A DNA stretch of 48,529 bases from Nonomuraea sp. SBT364 (GTDB taxonomy: Bacteria; Actinomycetota; Actinomycetes; Streptosporangiales; Streptosporangiaceae), in NCBI RefSeq assembly GCF_001083785.1, contig NZ_LAVL01000058.1, positions 1 through 48,529 on the forward strand. The letters run 5' to 3'. Below are positions 1 through 7,719 of the stretch, in pieces. Positions within the stretch are counted from its first letter, which is position 1. Each line of letters starts with the position of its first letter. The notes below the pieces were generated by a model. That model saw only the letters and a list, made by a program, of their open reading frames with translations, searched no databases and had not been told where the DNA came from. The translations under genes were made by a program, and so were the position numbers.

Positions 1-248
1 GTGGGAAGGGCGGGCGGCATCGGCAGATACAGGAGGCCCGGCACCGGGTGCGGCGTCTCGCCGTCCCCCGCGTACGCGCCGATCAGCGCGGCGATGGTCA
101 GCACCGCGGCGAGCAGCGCGTCGCCGACGACGGCGCGGCGGGACGGCCGGTCGGTCCGCGCCCGTGGCCGCAGCAGATCGAGCAGGCGCTGCCATCGTGG
201 ATCCGCTGTCACCGGCCCATTGTCCCGTTCGGGCGATTCGTGGCGCAT
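1..248 (-). CDS. N-terminal part of a membrane protein, possibly a sensor histidine kinase (cut by window edge)
   Basis: An open frame runs from an ATG at 248 off the left window edge (82 codons seen). It reads as a short charged N-terminus, an arginine-rich stretch, then one hydrophobic segment at about residues 45-62 (core DALLAAVLTIAALIGAYAG), followed by a proline-rich loop. This is how many actinobacterial two-component histidine kinases begin, but no catalytic domain is inside the window, so the assignment is only a guess. A GTG about 13 codons further in is an alternative start. Codon use is typical of the neighbours. The gene is divergent from the hydrolase at 435, leaving a 186-bp shared upstream region in which I see no clear promoter. 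Confidence 0.45.
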   Translation of the reverse strand, partial: MRHESPERDNGPVTADPRWQRLLDLLRPRARTDRPSRRAVVGDALLAAVLTIAALIGAYAGDGETPHPVPGLLYLPMPPALP

Positions 249-434
249 CGTGCTCAATGACCAGCCGGGTGACCGTCAGGAGTACATCGCAGGGATGACG
301 TCGCGGCCGGTCGTCCCCGCGAAGCAGCAGATCTCGGCGCCACGGCCGACGCGCGGCGGGACCGGCCGCGCCTAGCTTCGTTCCCGCCAACAGGGCCGCC
401 GAGGCGGCCGTGCCGAGCGAAGAACGGATGTTCC

Positions 435-1607
435 ATGCGACGTGTGACAGAGCCGGCAGGTGTGGCCCGGCGGACCCTGATCGGGAGCGGCGGCCTGATA
501 GCCGTCCTGGTAGCTGTGGCCCTCGTGCCCGCGCCCGCCGCCGCGCGGAGCGCCGCGCCCTACCTGCCCGAGCCCACCGGCTCCCACCCGGTCGGCACCA
601 CGTCCCTGTGGGTGAAGGACTCCTCGCGCCCCGACCCCTGGGTGCCCACCGTGAAGCACCGGGAGCTCATGGTCTCCCTGTGGTATCCGGCCAGGTCGCC
701 GGGCCGGCTGCGGGCCCCGTACATGACGGCGAAGGAGTCCGGGCTGTTCCTCGGGGACGCGGGGATCACCGGCGTGCCGGCCGACGTGCTCAGCAGGACG
801 CGCACCAACGCCTTCACGGACGCCAAGCCGGCGGGCCGCAAGCGCGGCCTGCCACTCGTGGTGCTCTCGCCCGGCTTCGGCAAGCCGCGCAGCACGCTGA
901 CCGCCCTGTCGGAGGAACTGGCGAGCAGGGGCTACGTCGTGGCCGCGATCGACCACACGTACGAGAGCGTCGCCACGACCTTCCCCGGCGGGCGGGTCAC
1001 CACCTGCGTGCCCTGCGAGGGCGATCACGAGCCCAGCCTCTTCACGAAGGTGTCGAAGGTCCGGGCGGCCGACGTGTCCTTCGTGCTCGACCGGCTCACC
1101 GGGAAGCGCGCGGCGTGGAAGGGAGCCTCGCTGATCGACCCGTCGCGGATCGCGATGGCGGGCCACTCCGCGGGCGGCGCGAGCACGATCGCCGCCATGC
1201 TCGGCGACTCCCGGATCCGCGCCGGGATCGACGTCGACGGCACCACGCCCGACGGCATCCTCGACCGCGACCTGACGCGGCCGTTCATGTTCCTGGGCAA
1301 GCCCGAGACGTACACCCCGGGATCCGGCCATCCGGCGGCCGCCACCTGGGAGCGCGACTGGAAGCTCATGACCGGCTGGAAGCGCTGGCTGCTGGTGAAG
1401 GGCACGGTGCACGCGTCCTTCACCGACGTCCTGCCGCTGGCGGAGCAGCTCGGCATCGACGCCGGCGCGGAGCTGCCGGGAGCCCGCTCGCTGGCGATCA
1501 CCCGCCGCTACGTGCGCGCCTTCCTCGACCTGCACCTGCTGAGGAAGCCGCAACCCCTGCTGGACCGGCCGTCACCGCGGTATCCCGAGGTCAGCCACCA
1601 CGGATGA
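435..1607 (+). CDS. Secreted alpha/beta-hydrolase, PAF-acetylhydrolase-like
   Basis: The 390-residue product starts with a cleavable leader containing a twin arginine (ARRTLIGSGG) followed by a hydrophobic stretch and an Ala-rich cleavage region near residue 37, so export, perhaps through Tat, is likely. The mature part has an oxyanion-type strand (LVVLSPGFGK), a nucleophile elbow GHSAGG with Ser at about residue 245, and a late His in VKGTVHASFTD. This order matches the platelet-activating factor acetylhydrolase/chlorophyllase-like branch of alpha/beta-hydrolases, which cleave short acyl or polyester bonds. The substrate is unknown. A hairpin just after the stop separates it from the convergent ugd gene. 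A cutinase-like esterase is an alternative reading of the same fold. Confidence 0.8.
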   Translation: MRRVTEPAGVARRTLIGSGGLIAVLVAVALVPAPAAARSAAPYLPEPTGSHPVGTTSLWVKDSSRPDPWVPTVKHRELMVSLWYPARSPGRLRAPYMTAKESGLFLGDAGITGVPADVLSRTRTNAFTDAKPAGRKRGLPLVVLSPGFGKPRSTLTALSEELASRGYVVAAIDHTYESVATTFPGGRVTTCVPCEGDHEPSLFTKVSKVRAADVSFVLDRLTGKRAAWKGASLIDPSRIAMAGHSAGGASTIAAMLGDSRIRAGIDVDGTTPDGILDRDLTRPFMFLGKPETYTPGSGHPAAATWERDWKLMTGWKRWLLVKGTVHASFTDVLPLAEQLGIDAGAELPGARSLAITRRYVRAFLDLHLLRKPQPLLDRPSPRYPEVSHHG

Positions 1608-1615
1608 GGACCGCC

Positions 1616-1643
1616 GCCCGGTGCGCGCGCCGTCGCACCGGGC
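1616..1643. terminator. Bidirectional terminator-like hairpin
   Basis: A perfect 10-bp inverted repeat (GCCCGGTGCG / CGCACCGGGC) with an 8-nt loop lies in the 44-bp gap between the convergent hydrolase and UDP-glucose dehydrogenase genes. There is no T-run, as is common for actinobacterial terminators. Function is inferred from position. Confidence 0.6.
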
Positions 1644-1651
1644 CCGCGGCC

Positions 1652-2965
1652 TCAGGGGCGCCCGAGCGCCCGGTAGTGCCACCCCGCCGAGCGCCACGCC
1701 TCGGCGTTGAGCGCGTTGCGCCCGTCGACGATCCGCCGCGTGGCCACGACCGCGCCGAGCTCCTCCGGGTCGAGCGCCACGAACTCCTCCCACTCGGTCA
1801 GCATCAGCACCACGTGCGCCCCGCGCACCGCCTCGACCGCCGACTCCCCGTAGTGGAGCTCCGGGTGCGCCTTGCGCGCGTTGTCCAGCGCGATCGGGTC
1901 GTAGACCGTGACCTGGCCGCCCTGGTGCCCGATCGTCACCGCGACGTCGAGCGCGGGGGAGTCGCGGATGTCGTCGGAGTTGGGCTTGAACGCCGCGCCG
2001 AGCACCCCGACGGTGCAGCCCCGGAACGACCCGCCGGCCAGTTCCCTGGCCAGGTCGACCATCCGGGCCCGGCGGCGCATGTTGATCGCGTCGACCTCGC
2101 GCAGGAACGTCAGCGCCTGGTCCGCGCCCAGCTCGCCGGCCCGCGCCATGAACGCCCTGATGTCCTTGGGCAGGCAGCCGCCGCCGAACCCGAGCCCCGG
2201 GTTGAGGTAGCGCCCGCCGATGCGGTCGTCGTAGGACAGCGCCAGGGAGAGCTGCTGCACGTCGGCGTGGGCGGCCTCGCACACCTCGGCCATGGCGTTG
2301 ATGAAGGAGATCTTGGTGGCCAGGAACGAGTTGGCCGCGGTCTTGACGAGCTCGGCCGTCGGGAAGTCGGTGACGACCATCGGCACGTCGCCCAGCGGCT
2401 CGTACACCTCGCGCAGCACCTTCTCGGCACGCTCGCTGCGCACGCCGAGCACGATCCGGTCCGGGTTGAGGGTGTCCTGGACGGCGAACCCCTCGCGCAG
2501 GAACTCGGGGTTCCAGGCCAGCTCGGCCTGAGTCCCGGCCGGGGCCAGCAGAGCCAGCTTGTCGGCCAGCCGCTCCGCCGTGCCCACCGGCACGGTCGAC
2601 TTGCCGACGACCATGCACTCACGGTCGAGGTAGGGGGCCAGGGATTCGATCGCGGCGTCCATGTAGGACACGTCCGCGGCGTACTCACCGCGTTTCTGCG
2701 GCGTCCCCACGCACACGAAGTGCACGTCGCCGAAAGCGCCCACCTCCTCGTAGGAGGTGGTGAACCGAAGCCGGCCGGATTCGAGCCCCCGGCGCAGCAC
2801 GGGCTCCAGGCCCGGCTCGTGGATCGGGAGCTCACCGTTGTTGAGACGGCGGATCTTGTCGGCGTCGATGTCGAGGCCAAGGACGTCGAATCCGAGGTCA
2901 GCCATGCAGGCCGCATGGGTGATGCCCAGATATCCGGTCCCGATCACCGTGAGGCGATATGGCAC
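1652..2965 (-). CDS. ugd: UDP-glucose 6-dehydrogenase
   Basis: The 437-residue protein has the full UDP-glucose/GDP-mannose dehydrogenase layout. It has an N-terminal NAD-binding GTGYLG (residues 9-14), the central NPEFLREG segment (152-159), a lysine in ELVKTAANSF, and the catalytic cysteine loop GFGGGCLPKD with Cys near residue 264. The C-terminal UDP-binding domain has the AAFKPNSDDIRDSPA signature. It oxidises UDP-glucose to UDP-glucuronate in two NAD steps, feeding envelope polysaccharides. The start is GTG at 2965 behind AAGGAG seven bases upstream. It is far from the glycopolymer locus at 31-48 kb but could supply it. Related UDP-ManNAc dehydrogenases are less likely given the NPEFLREG motif. 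Confidence 0.9.
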   Translation of the reverse strand: MPYRLTVIGTGYLGITHAACMADLGFDVLGLDIDADKIRRLNNGELPIHEPGLEPVLRRGLESGRLRFTTSYEEVGAFGDVHFVCVGTPQKRGEYAADVSYMDAAIESLAPYLDRECMVVGKSTVPVGTAERLADKLALLAPAGTQAELAWNPEFLREGFAVQDTLNPDRIVLGVRSERAEKVLREVYEPLGDVPMVVTDFPTAELVKTAANSFLATKISFINAMAEVCEAAHADVQQLSLALSYDDRIGGRYLNPGLGFGGGCLPKDIRAFMARAGELGADQALTFLREVDAINMRRRARMVDLARELAGGSFRGCTVGVLGAAFKPNSDDIRDSPALDVAVTIGHQGGQVTVYDPIALDNARKAHPELHYGESAVEAVRGAHVVLMLTEWEEFVALDPEELGAVVATRRIVDGRNALNAEAWRSAGWHYRALGRP

Positions 2966-3079
2966 GAGTGAACTCCTTTCGATCGCCGTGGCATGCTACC
3001 GGCTCTTGGCTACCTCCTTCGTGCCACCTGGGCATACCCCGCAAACCGTACCGACTAGTAACAAGATGCTCGGACGTCC

Positions 3080-3085
3080 TAGTAT
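3080..3085 (+). promoter_or_regulatory. Candidate -10 element giving a leaderless acyl-CoA dehydrogenase mRNA
   Basis: TAGTAT ends six bases before the ATG at 3092, so transcription would begin at or next to the start codon, and no Shine-Dalgarno sequence is visible. An 8-bp palindrome GGACGTCC (3072-3079) touches the -10 and could be an operator. A good -35 was not found. Confidence 0.4.
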
Positions 3086-3091
3086 CTGAGC

Positions 3092-4255
3092 ATGGACTTT
3101 CCTCTGTACGCGCCCGCCGAAGAGCACGACATGCTCAGGGACACGGTCAGGGCCCTCGCCGAAGAGAAGATCGCCCCGCGTGCCGCCGAGGCGGACGAGA
3201 ACGAGGAGTTCCCCTGGGACGTCTACAAAGCCCTGGTCGCCGCCGACCTGCACGCCGTCCACGTCCCTGAGTCGTACGGGGGAGCGGGGGCCGACGCGCT
3301 CGCCGCGGTCATCGTCATCGAGGAGGTCGCCCGCGCGTGCGCCTCGTCCTCGCTGATCCCGGCCGTCAACAAACTGGGTACGGTGCCGCTGCTGCTGTCG
3401 GCGTCCGAGGAGCTGAAGTCGACCTACCTGCGGCCGGTCGCCACCGGCGAGGCGATGTTCTCCTACGCGCTCTCCGAGCCGGAGGCCGGATCGGACGCCG
3501 CCGCCATGAAGACGCGGGCGGTCAAGGACGGCGACCACTACGTCCTCAACGGGACGAAGATGTGGATCACCAACGCCGGCGTGTCCGAGTACTACACGGT
3601 CATGGCCGTGACCGACCCGTCGGCCGGAGGGCGGGGGATCTCCGCCTTCGTGGTGGAGAAGTCCGACGAAGGCGTCTCCTTCGGGCCCAAGGAGCGGAAG
3701 CTCGGCATCAAGGCGTCGCCGACCCGGCAGGTGATCCTGGAGAACGTCCGCATCCCCGAGTCCCGGATGATCGGCGAGCCGGGGACCGGGTTCAAGACCG
3801 CCCTCGCGACCCTCGACCACACCCGCGTCACGATCGCCGCCCAGGCGCTCGGCATCGCCCAGGGGGCGCTGGACTACGCCGTGGGGTACGTCAAGGAGCG
3901 CAAGCAGTTCGGCCGGCCGGTGGCGGACTTCCAGGGGCTGCAGTTCATGCTGGCCGACATGGCCATGAAGCTGGAGGCGGCCCGGCAGCTCACCTACCAC
4001 GCGGCGGCCAAGTCGGAGCTGGCCATGCACGGACAGCCGCAGAAGGACCTCACGTTCCTGTCCAGCGCCGCCAAGTGCGCGGCCTCGGACGCCGCCATGG
4101 AGATCACCACGGACGCGGTGCAGATGCTGGGCGGGTACGGGTACACGAAGGACTTCCCGGTCGAGCGCATGATGCGCGACGCCAAGATCACCCAGATCTA
4201 CGAAGGGACGAATCAGATCCAGCGCATGGTCATGGCCCGGCAGCTCCTCAAGTAG
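3092..4255 (+). CDS. Acyl-CoA dehydrogenase
   Basis: This is a 387-residue flavoprotein of the usual length for short/medium-chain acyl-CoA dehydrogenases. The N-terminal helical domain is followed by the FAD-binding signature ALSEPEAGSD and by WITNAG. The C-terminal signatures QFGRPVADFQ and QMLGGYGYTKDFPVERMMRDAKITQIYEGT are split across the helical bundle. The glutamate of IYEGT (about residue 371) is the expected catalytic base. It removes alpha/beta hydrogens of acyl-CoA in fatty or branched-chain acid oxidation and passes electrons to ETF. It sits alone, divergent from ugd. Its last 22 codons are duplicated, with mostly synonymous differences, at 12741-12809, the other end of the island, so the 3' end appears to be an integration site. 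Confidence 0.93.
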   Translation: MDFPLYAPAEEHDMLRDTVRALAEEKIAPRAAEADENEEFPWDVYKALVAADLHAVHVPESYGGAGADALAAVIVIEEVARACASSSLIPAVNKLGTVPLLLSASEELKSTYLRPVATGEAMFSYALSEPEAGSDAAAMKTRAVKDGDHYVLNGTKMWITNAGVSEYYTVMAVTDPSAGGRGISAFVVEKSDEGVSFGPKERKLGIKASPTRQVILENVRIPESRMIGEPGTGFKTALATLDHTRVTIAAQALGIAQGALDYAVGYVKERKQFGRPVADFQGLQFMLADMAMKLEAARQLTYHAAAKSELAMHGQPQKDLTFLSSAAKCAASDAAMEITTDAVQMLGGYGYTKDFPVERMMRDAKITQIYEGTNQIQRMVMARQLLK

Positions 4256-4285
4256 GCGTCCAAAGGCATCGCCTTCGCGGCCCCA

Positions 4286-4339
4286 GGCGCTTCGCGCCGA
4301 CCGGCTCAGCCGTTCTCATTGGGGGGCACAGCCCCCCAA
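4286..4339 (+). terminator. Two hairpins downstream of the acyl-CoA dehydrogenase gene
   Basis: The first is GGCGC-TTC-GCGCC at 4286-4298. The second has a perfect 9-bp stem with a 3-nt loop (TTGGGGGGC / GCCCCCCAA, 4319-4339). They are suitably placed to end ACAD transcription. Only a 6-bp version of the second survives in the right-hand repeat copy. Confidence 0.5.
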
Positions 4340-4405
4340 ACCCCAGCTCACAAGCCGCTCTCGCCGATGTGTCACGCTTGAACGCGCCCTCGAACATCAC
4401 GCAGA

Positions 4406-4432
4406 GTCATGGCCCGCCAGTTGTTGAAGTAG
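4406..4432 (+). repeat. Second, isolated copy of the ACAD C-terminal codons inside the left repeat
   Basis: These 27 bases read in frame as V-M-A-R-Q-L-L-K-stop, the same as the true ACAD end at 4229-4255, with three differences at codon third positions (CGG/CGC and CTC/TTG type changes). It lies 177 bp downstream of the real end. It looks like the scar of an earlier integration at the same site. In the right copy the same place is shortened by a deletion. Confidence 0.6.
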
Positions 4433-4448
4433 AGGCTAAGGCACGGAA

Positions 4449-4478
4449 ACCTGGCTCTCCTGAAGTGGTGAGCCGGGT
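4449..4478. repeat. Hairpin conserved in both flanking repeats (left copy)
   Basis: ACCTGGCT and AGCCGGGT flank a 14-nt loop; the right copy (12960-12989) has a perfect 8-bp stem ACCCGGCT/AGCCGGGT. The single difference is a C-to-T that would still pair as G-U in RNA. The loop sequence is identical in both copies. Confidence 0.55.
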
Positions 4479-4753
4479 CCGCTGACGCACTGGCTGATCT
4501 TCGGTGTCCGACTGTTCCGTCCGTGTTCCGTGATCTTGAACTTCATAGTTGTCGGGACTGCTTCACATACCTTGCTGGCGCAGTGCTCCTGGAGGGTGCT
4601 GGGGCAACCTCCCGTGGTTCGCCCATGCCGAGTCCAGCGGAACGGTGGTCTAGGTGAAGCAGAGGGGCGAGTCCCGGGTGCTGAAGCACGGAGGGATCAC
4701 CTGCAACGCCAGAAGTCGAAGGGACGTCGCATGTCCGACAGTCGGGTCCATGG

Positions 4754-5083
4754 TCAGGCGACCCGTACCGAGTGGGGTCCGACGCTGATGGTCACATCGA
4801 CGTGGCCGCCGAGTGCAGCCGCGTAGGCGCGGATGGTCTCGAGTTCCATTGAGTCCATGTCGCCGTTCTCGATCTGGGAGACGCGTGCTTGTGAGATCCC
4901 AAGCGCAGCCGCCACCTCGGATTGCGTCTTGCCGACCGACTTGCGCAGCTCTTTCAGATGGTGGCCAGCGACATAGGCATCCAGGTGCGCATCGGCGGCG
5001 GCCTGCCGCTGCGGGTCGGCCAGTTCGGGGTACAGCCGGTGCGCTTCCGCCTTGACCTCACGCCAGTTGCGTCCCGGGCTCAT
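4754..5083 (-). CDS. XRE-family antitoxin (HigA-like)
   Basis: This 109-residue protein has a central to C-terminal helix-turn-helix of the Cro/C1 type: LRKSVGKTQSEVAAALGISQARVSQIENG at about residues 45-73. An N-terminal helical region before it would contact a toxin. It is the usual size for RelE/HigB-partner antitoxins whose gene follows the toxin gene. Its start codon overlaps the end of the toxin gene in an ATGA junction at 5080-5083, so the two are translationally coupled. By family knowledge it should neutralise the toxin and repress the shared promoter at about 5473-5496. The last residues abut the left flanking repeat region. A stand-alone regulator is unlikely given the coupling. 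Confidence 0.85.
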   Translation of the reverse strand: MSPGRNWREVKAEAHRLYPELADPQRQAAADAHLDAYVAGHHLKELRKSVGKTQSEVAAALGISQARVSQIENGDMDSMELETIRAYAAALGGHVDVTISVGPHSVRVA

Positions 5084-5466
5084 CGCTTGTCCTCCCTCTT
5101 CGTGTCAGCCGACTTCGCGGCGCGGTACTCGGCGTAGCGTGCTTTGGCCAATGGGATCGCCTCCTCGTACCAGCGTGACCATCTGCCAGCCTTGTCGCCG
5201 GCGGCAAGGAAGATGGCTTCCCTGTCCGGATCGAAGACGAACACGATTCTAATCTCGGTTCGCTTCCGCGAGCCTGGGCGAAGCTCCTTGAGATTGCTCA
5301 TGTCGCTATCTATGAGGGTGTCCACTAACGGACGTCCGAGAGCTGGGCCGATCTCTGCAAGCCGGTCGATGGCCTTCTCGATCAGCGTGGCGGATTCTGG
5401 GTCGCTCTCGCAGAGCTTGAGGAACCATGACTCGACAGGTTCCAGCAGCACTATCTCCCATGCCAT
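5080..5466 (-). CDS. RelE/HigB-family toxin (phage Gp49-like)
   Basis: The 128-residue product matches the Gp49/HigB mRNA-interferase group in length and layout. It begins with WEIVLLEPVESWFLKL, then has AIDRLAEIGPALGRPLVD and the core strands LKELRPGSRKRTEIRIVFVFDPDREAIFLAAGDK. The family usually cleaves mRNA at the ribosome using basic and aromatic residues in that core. The C-terminal helix is Ala/Lys/Arg rich. Toxin first, antitoxin second is the reverse-order arrangement typical of higBA. The ATG lies six bases after a TATAGT box and has no ribosome-binding site, so a leaderless transcript is likely. Activity is inferred, not shown. Confidence 0.82.
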   Translation of the reverse strand: MAWEIVLLEPVESWFLKLCESDPESATLIEKAIDRLAEIGPALGRPLVDTLIDSDMSNLKELRPGSRKRTEIRIVFVFDPDREAIFLAAGDKAGRWSRWYEEAIPLAKARYAEYRAAKSADTKREDKR

Positions 5467-5472
5467 GCAGGC

Positions 5473-5496
5473 ACTATAACACCTGACTTATGTCAA
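5473..5496 (-). promoter_or_regulatory. Promoter and operator of the toxin-antitoxin pair
   Basis: On the minus strand TATAGT (5478-5473) is followed by six bases and the ATG, implying a leaderless mRNA. Just upstream the inverted repeat TGAC-ATAA-GTCA (within TTGACATAAGTCA, ending at 5496) is a plausible antitoxin operator. A -35 at ideal spacing is not evident. Confidence 0.45.
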
Positions 5497-5674
5497 AAGC
5501 AGGCAATTGGCCCAACCTCCTGGACGCGAGCCTTGGAAGCGCAAAGCCCGTGCGTGGGGTGCTGGGCTTCCGGGTGGACAGTCGGAGTCGTAGGTCCCTG
5601 ATGCGTCAGTGGGGTTGCGTCGCATGGAGAGCACGATGTTGATCAAATGGCCAGTCCGCCAAGATTCATCAAGA

Positions 5675-5729
5675 TGTCTAGTCCCATGAGATGCCTGACG
5701 TTTCTGTCCCACGACATCGGCGACAGGTG
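5675..5729 (+). repeat. Left terminal inverted repeat of the IS481 element
   Basis: It begins TGTCTAGTCCC and ends GGCGACAGGTG and pairs with 7628-7682. The inner 11 bases are identical in both ends. Recurrent GTCCC and GACAT submotifs suggest more than one transposase contact per end. Confidence 0.75.
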
Positions 5730-5731
5730 AT

Positions 5732-7555
5732 CTAGGAAACATGGTCGACCTTGTAGGGCCGATGCACTTTGACGTTGCGGACCGGAAGGTCGGTGGTGCG
5801 GTGCACCGTGCGTGGCCCTTCCTCCAGGTCGATGGTCAGCGTGGTGTCGCTGACGTGCACGGTGACGACCTGGCCGGCGTGCAGGCGGCCGAGGGAGACG
5901 GCCTGCCGGGTGACCATGATCACGCCGAAGGCGTTCGCGCGCCGCTGCACCGTGACCGGTGACCGCTGCGGGATCGGCGGCGGCCCCGCCGGGCGGGCGC
6001 CACGCAGTTGCAGGCACTTGGCCCAGATCAGCGGGTTCGGGCGGGTGCGCAGCAGGTGGCGGGTGTCGGCGTCGAGGAACATCAGCGTGTTCTCCTCGAT
6101 CCGGATGGTGACCCGGCGGCCACCCAGGATCTCCGCCGCCAGCAGATACCGGCCGGCCAGGCTGACCATGCCGTACTTGTTCACCGTCCGCTCCACCTCC
6201 ACCACCGCATCGTTCTCCGCCTGCGGCAGTGGCGACGGCCCCGCCGCACGGCCTCCGTCGGCGAACAGCCGGGCCAGATCGGTGGTCGACAGATGCGAGC
6301 GCAGGCTCTTCAACCGGACCCCGCCGACCAGCAGATGGATCACGTTCACGTCCGCCCAGAAGGTGATCACCTGACCGGCGCGGGCCGGACCGAGCCAGAA
6401 CTGCTTGCCCGCCACCCCCAGGTTGCCGCTGGCCGGCACCACCCGGTCGAACTCGACCGGCCCACCCGACCAGGGCGCCGCTGGACTCGCCGCCCGCTCA
6501 GCCCCGCGCTCGCCCTCGTCGCTGCTCTTGCTGTTGATTCGGCCCTTCGGCGCCGCAGGCGTGACGTCGGCCGCCACCTCCTCGGCGGCAGGCGGCAGGT
6601 CGGGCTGCGCGGTCAAGATGGCCGGCAGACGCAGCGGCAGCAGCTCCCGCTCGGCCTCGCCCACCGGCGTGAACCGGTCAGCCGGGACCGCCATGTCCAG
6701 GCTCTGATGCGGCCGGGCGGTGTTGTAATGCGCCACCCACCCATCCAGCGCCGCCTGCACCGCGGCCAGATCCTCAAACGGACCGGCGCCATCCAGCAGC
6801 TCGCGGCGCATGCTCTGGTGGAACCGCTCCACCTTGCCCGTGGTGGTCGGCGAGCGCGGCTGGGTCAGCCGGTGCACGATGGCGTTGTCCCGGCAGATCC
6901 GGTCGAACAGCACCTCACCGCCATGACCGAACCGCGCGGTGAACTGCTTGCCGTTGTCCGTCAGCACCTCACCCGGCGCTCCGAACGCCCGCAACGCCCC
7001 GGTGAAGGCCAGGCATACGGCCCGGCCGGTGGCCCGCACCACCGCCTTGGCGATCACACAGAACCGCGAATGGTCATCCACCCCGGTGACCACCTTCACC
7101 TCACGCCCGTCGGCCAGAAACACCCCGCCGACGATGTCCAGCTGCCATAACTCCATCGGCGCCTCCCGCTGCCAGCGCCGATAGACCCGCTTACGCCGCC
7201 CCGCACCAGGCTCGATCAGCCCATGACGCACCAGCGCCCGATACACCCCCATCCGCGACGGCGGTGGATCGACCCCCCGCCGCCCGATCTCGTGCACCAG
7301 CCGGACCGGACCCCACCGCGGATGCCGGCGCCGCAGCTCACACACCAGCACCTCCACCTCGGCCGCCATCTGCGACGGGGACGAATGGGGCCGCCGCGAC
7401 CGATCCACCAGGCCGCCCAGTCCCGACTCCCGATAACGCGACACCCAACTCGACAACGTCTGCCGCGCCACCCCGACCTCGCGGGCTACCTCGGTCACCG
7501 AACCGCCAGCCAGCACCGCCAGCACAGCCCGATACCGCTGCTCCACCACGGACAT
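5732..7555 (-). CDS. IS481-family DDE transposase with long C-terminal repeat region
   Basis: This 607-residue transposase has an N-terminal helix-turn-helix (EVAREVGVARQTLSSWVSRY, about 22-41) and a second DNA-binding segment. The DDE integrase core has Asp at QLDIVGG (140), Asp at LTDNGKQF (200) and Glu at GKVERFHQ (243). That core is complete by about residue 330. A roughly 280-residue tail follows, with three related beta-rich units, beginning near FDRVVPASGNLGVAGKQFWL, VNKYGMVSLAGRYLL and RRANAFGVIMVTRQAV. Each contains the pattern GQ/RxVTxxx and resembles the small C-terminal barrel of Mu-type transposases. I chose ATG 7555 because the upstream ATG at 7630 lies inside the terminal repeat. 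The frame is unbroken, so the element may be active. Confidence 0.88.
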   Translation of the reverse strand: MSVVEQRYRAVLAVLAGGSVTEVAREVGVARQTLSSWVSRYRESGLGGLVDRSRRPHSSPSQMAAEVEVLVCELRRRHPRWGPVRLVHEIGRRGVDPPPSRMGVYRALVRHGLIEPGAGRRKRVYRRWQREAPMELWQLDIVGGVFLADGREVKVVTGVDDHSRFCVIAKAVVRATGRAVCLAFTGALRAFGAPGEVLTDNGKQFTARFGHGGEVLFDRICRDNAIVHRLTQPRSPTTTGKVERFHQSMRRELLDGAGPFEDLAAVQAALDGWVAHYNTARPHQSLDMAVPADRFTPVGEAERELLPLRLPAILTAQPDLPPAAEEVAADVTPAAPKGRINSKSSDEGERGAERAASPAAPWSGGPVEFDRVVPASGNLGVAGKQFWLGPARAGQVITFWADVNVIHLLVGGVRLKSLRSHLSTTDLARLFADGGRAAGPSPLPQAENDAVVEVERTVNKYGMVSLAGRYLLAAEILGGRRVTIRIEENTLMFLDADTRHLLRTRPNPLIWAKCLQLRGARPAGPPPIPQRSPVTVQRRANAFGVIMVTRQAVSLGRLHAGQVVTVHVSDTTLTIDLEEGPRTVHRTTDLPVRNVKVHRPYKVDHVS

Positions 7556-7627
7556 ATCCACCAGGGCCAATCCCGGCCTCCCGACGCACGACGCCGCAAC
7601 GACGCACGACAGACTGACCGACGACAG

Positions 7628-7682
7628 CACCTGTCGCCCATGTCCTGGGACTCATCCGTCAAGCATGTCCCGGGACAGCACA
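7628..7682 (-). repeat. Right terminal inverted repeat of the IS481 element
   Basis: Read inward on the minus strand it begins TGTGCTGTCCC and ends GGCGACAGGTG. It contains an extra small palindrome TGTCCCGGGACA. Confidence 0.75.
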
Positions 7683-7719
7683 TGCAGCCATAGCAGTTGA
7701 GTCCGCAGATCGCTAAGCT

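Larger units (their letters stand above)
4186..4645 (+). repeat. Left flanking direct repeat of the island (ACAD 3' end plus downstream sequence)
   Basis: The last 22 codons of ACAD and about 390 bases downstream recur at 12740-13145 in the same orientation with high but imperfect identity. Shared landmarks are a G-rich hairpin (GGGGGCACAGCCCCC core), the segment around CTCACAAGCCGCTCTCGCC, a hairpin at 4449-4478, and a block ending in CCAGCGGAACGG. The two copies differ by scattered substitutions and by small indels, including about 10 bases lost in the right copy near 12931. Confidence 0.85.
5675..7682 (-). mobile_element. IS481-family insertion sequence, complete
   Basis: Ends are TGT...ACA with 55-bp imperfect terminal inverted repeats (about 42 of 55 positions match by hand alignment). 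The element is about 2.0 kb and carries one intact transposase gene whose stop codon lies immediately inside the left repeat. No convincing target duplication is visible. The right end is only 37 bp from the next gene, so insertion may have replaced that gene's original promoter. Confidence 0.8.

Noticed and set aside
410..2971. An 853-codon plus-strand frame spanning the hydrolase and ugd
   Set aside because: It overlaps two well-supported genes on both strands and has shadow-type composition.
5661..7700. Target-site duplication flanking the IS481 element
   Set aside because: Sequences next to the TGT and ACA ends do not match convincingly at any length I tried.
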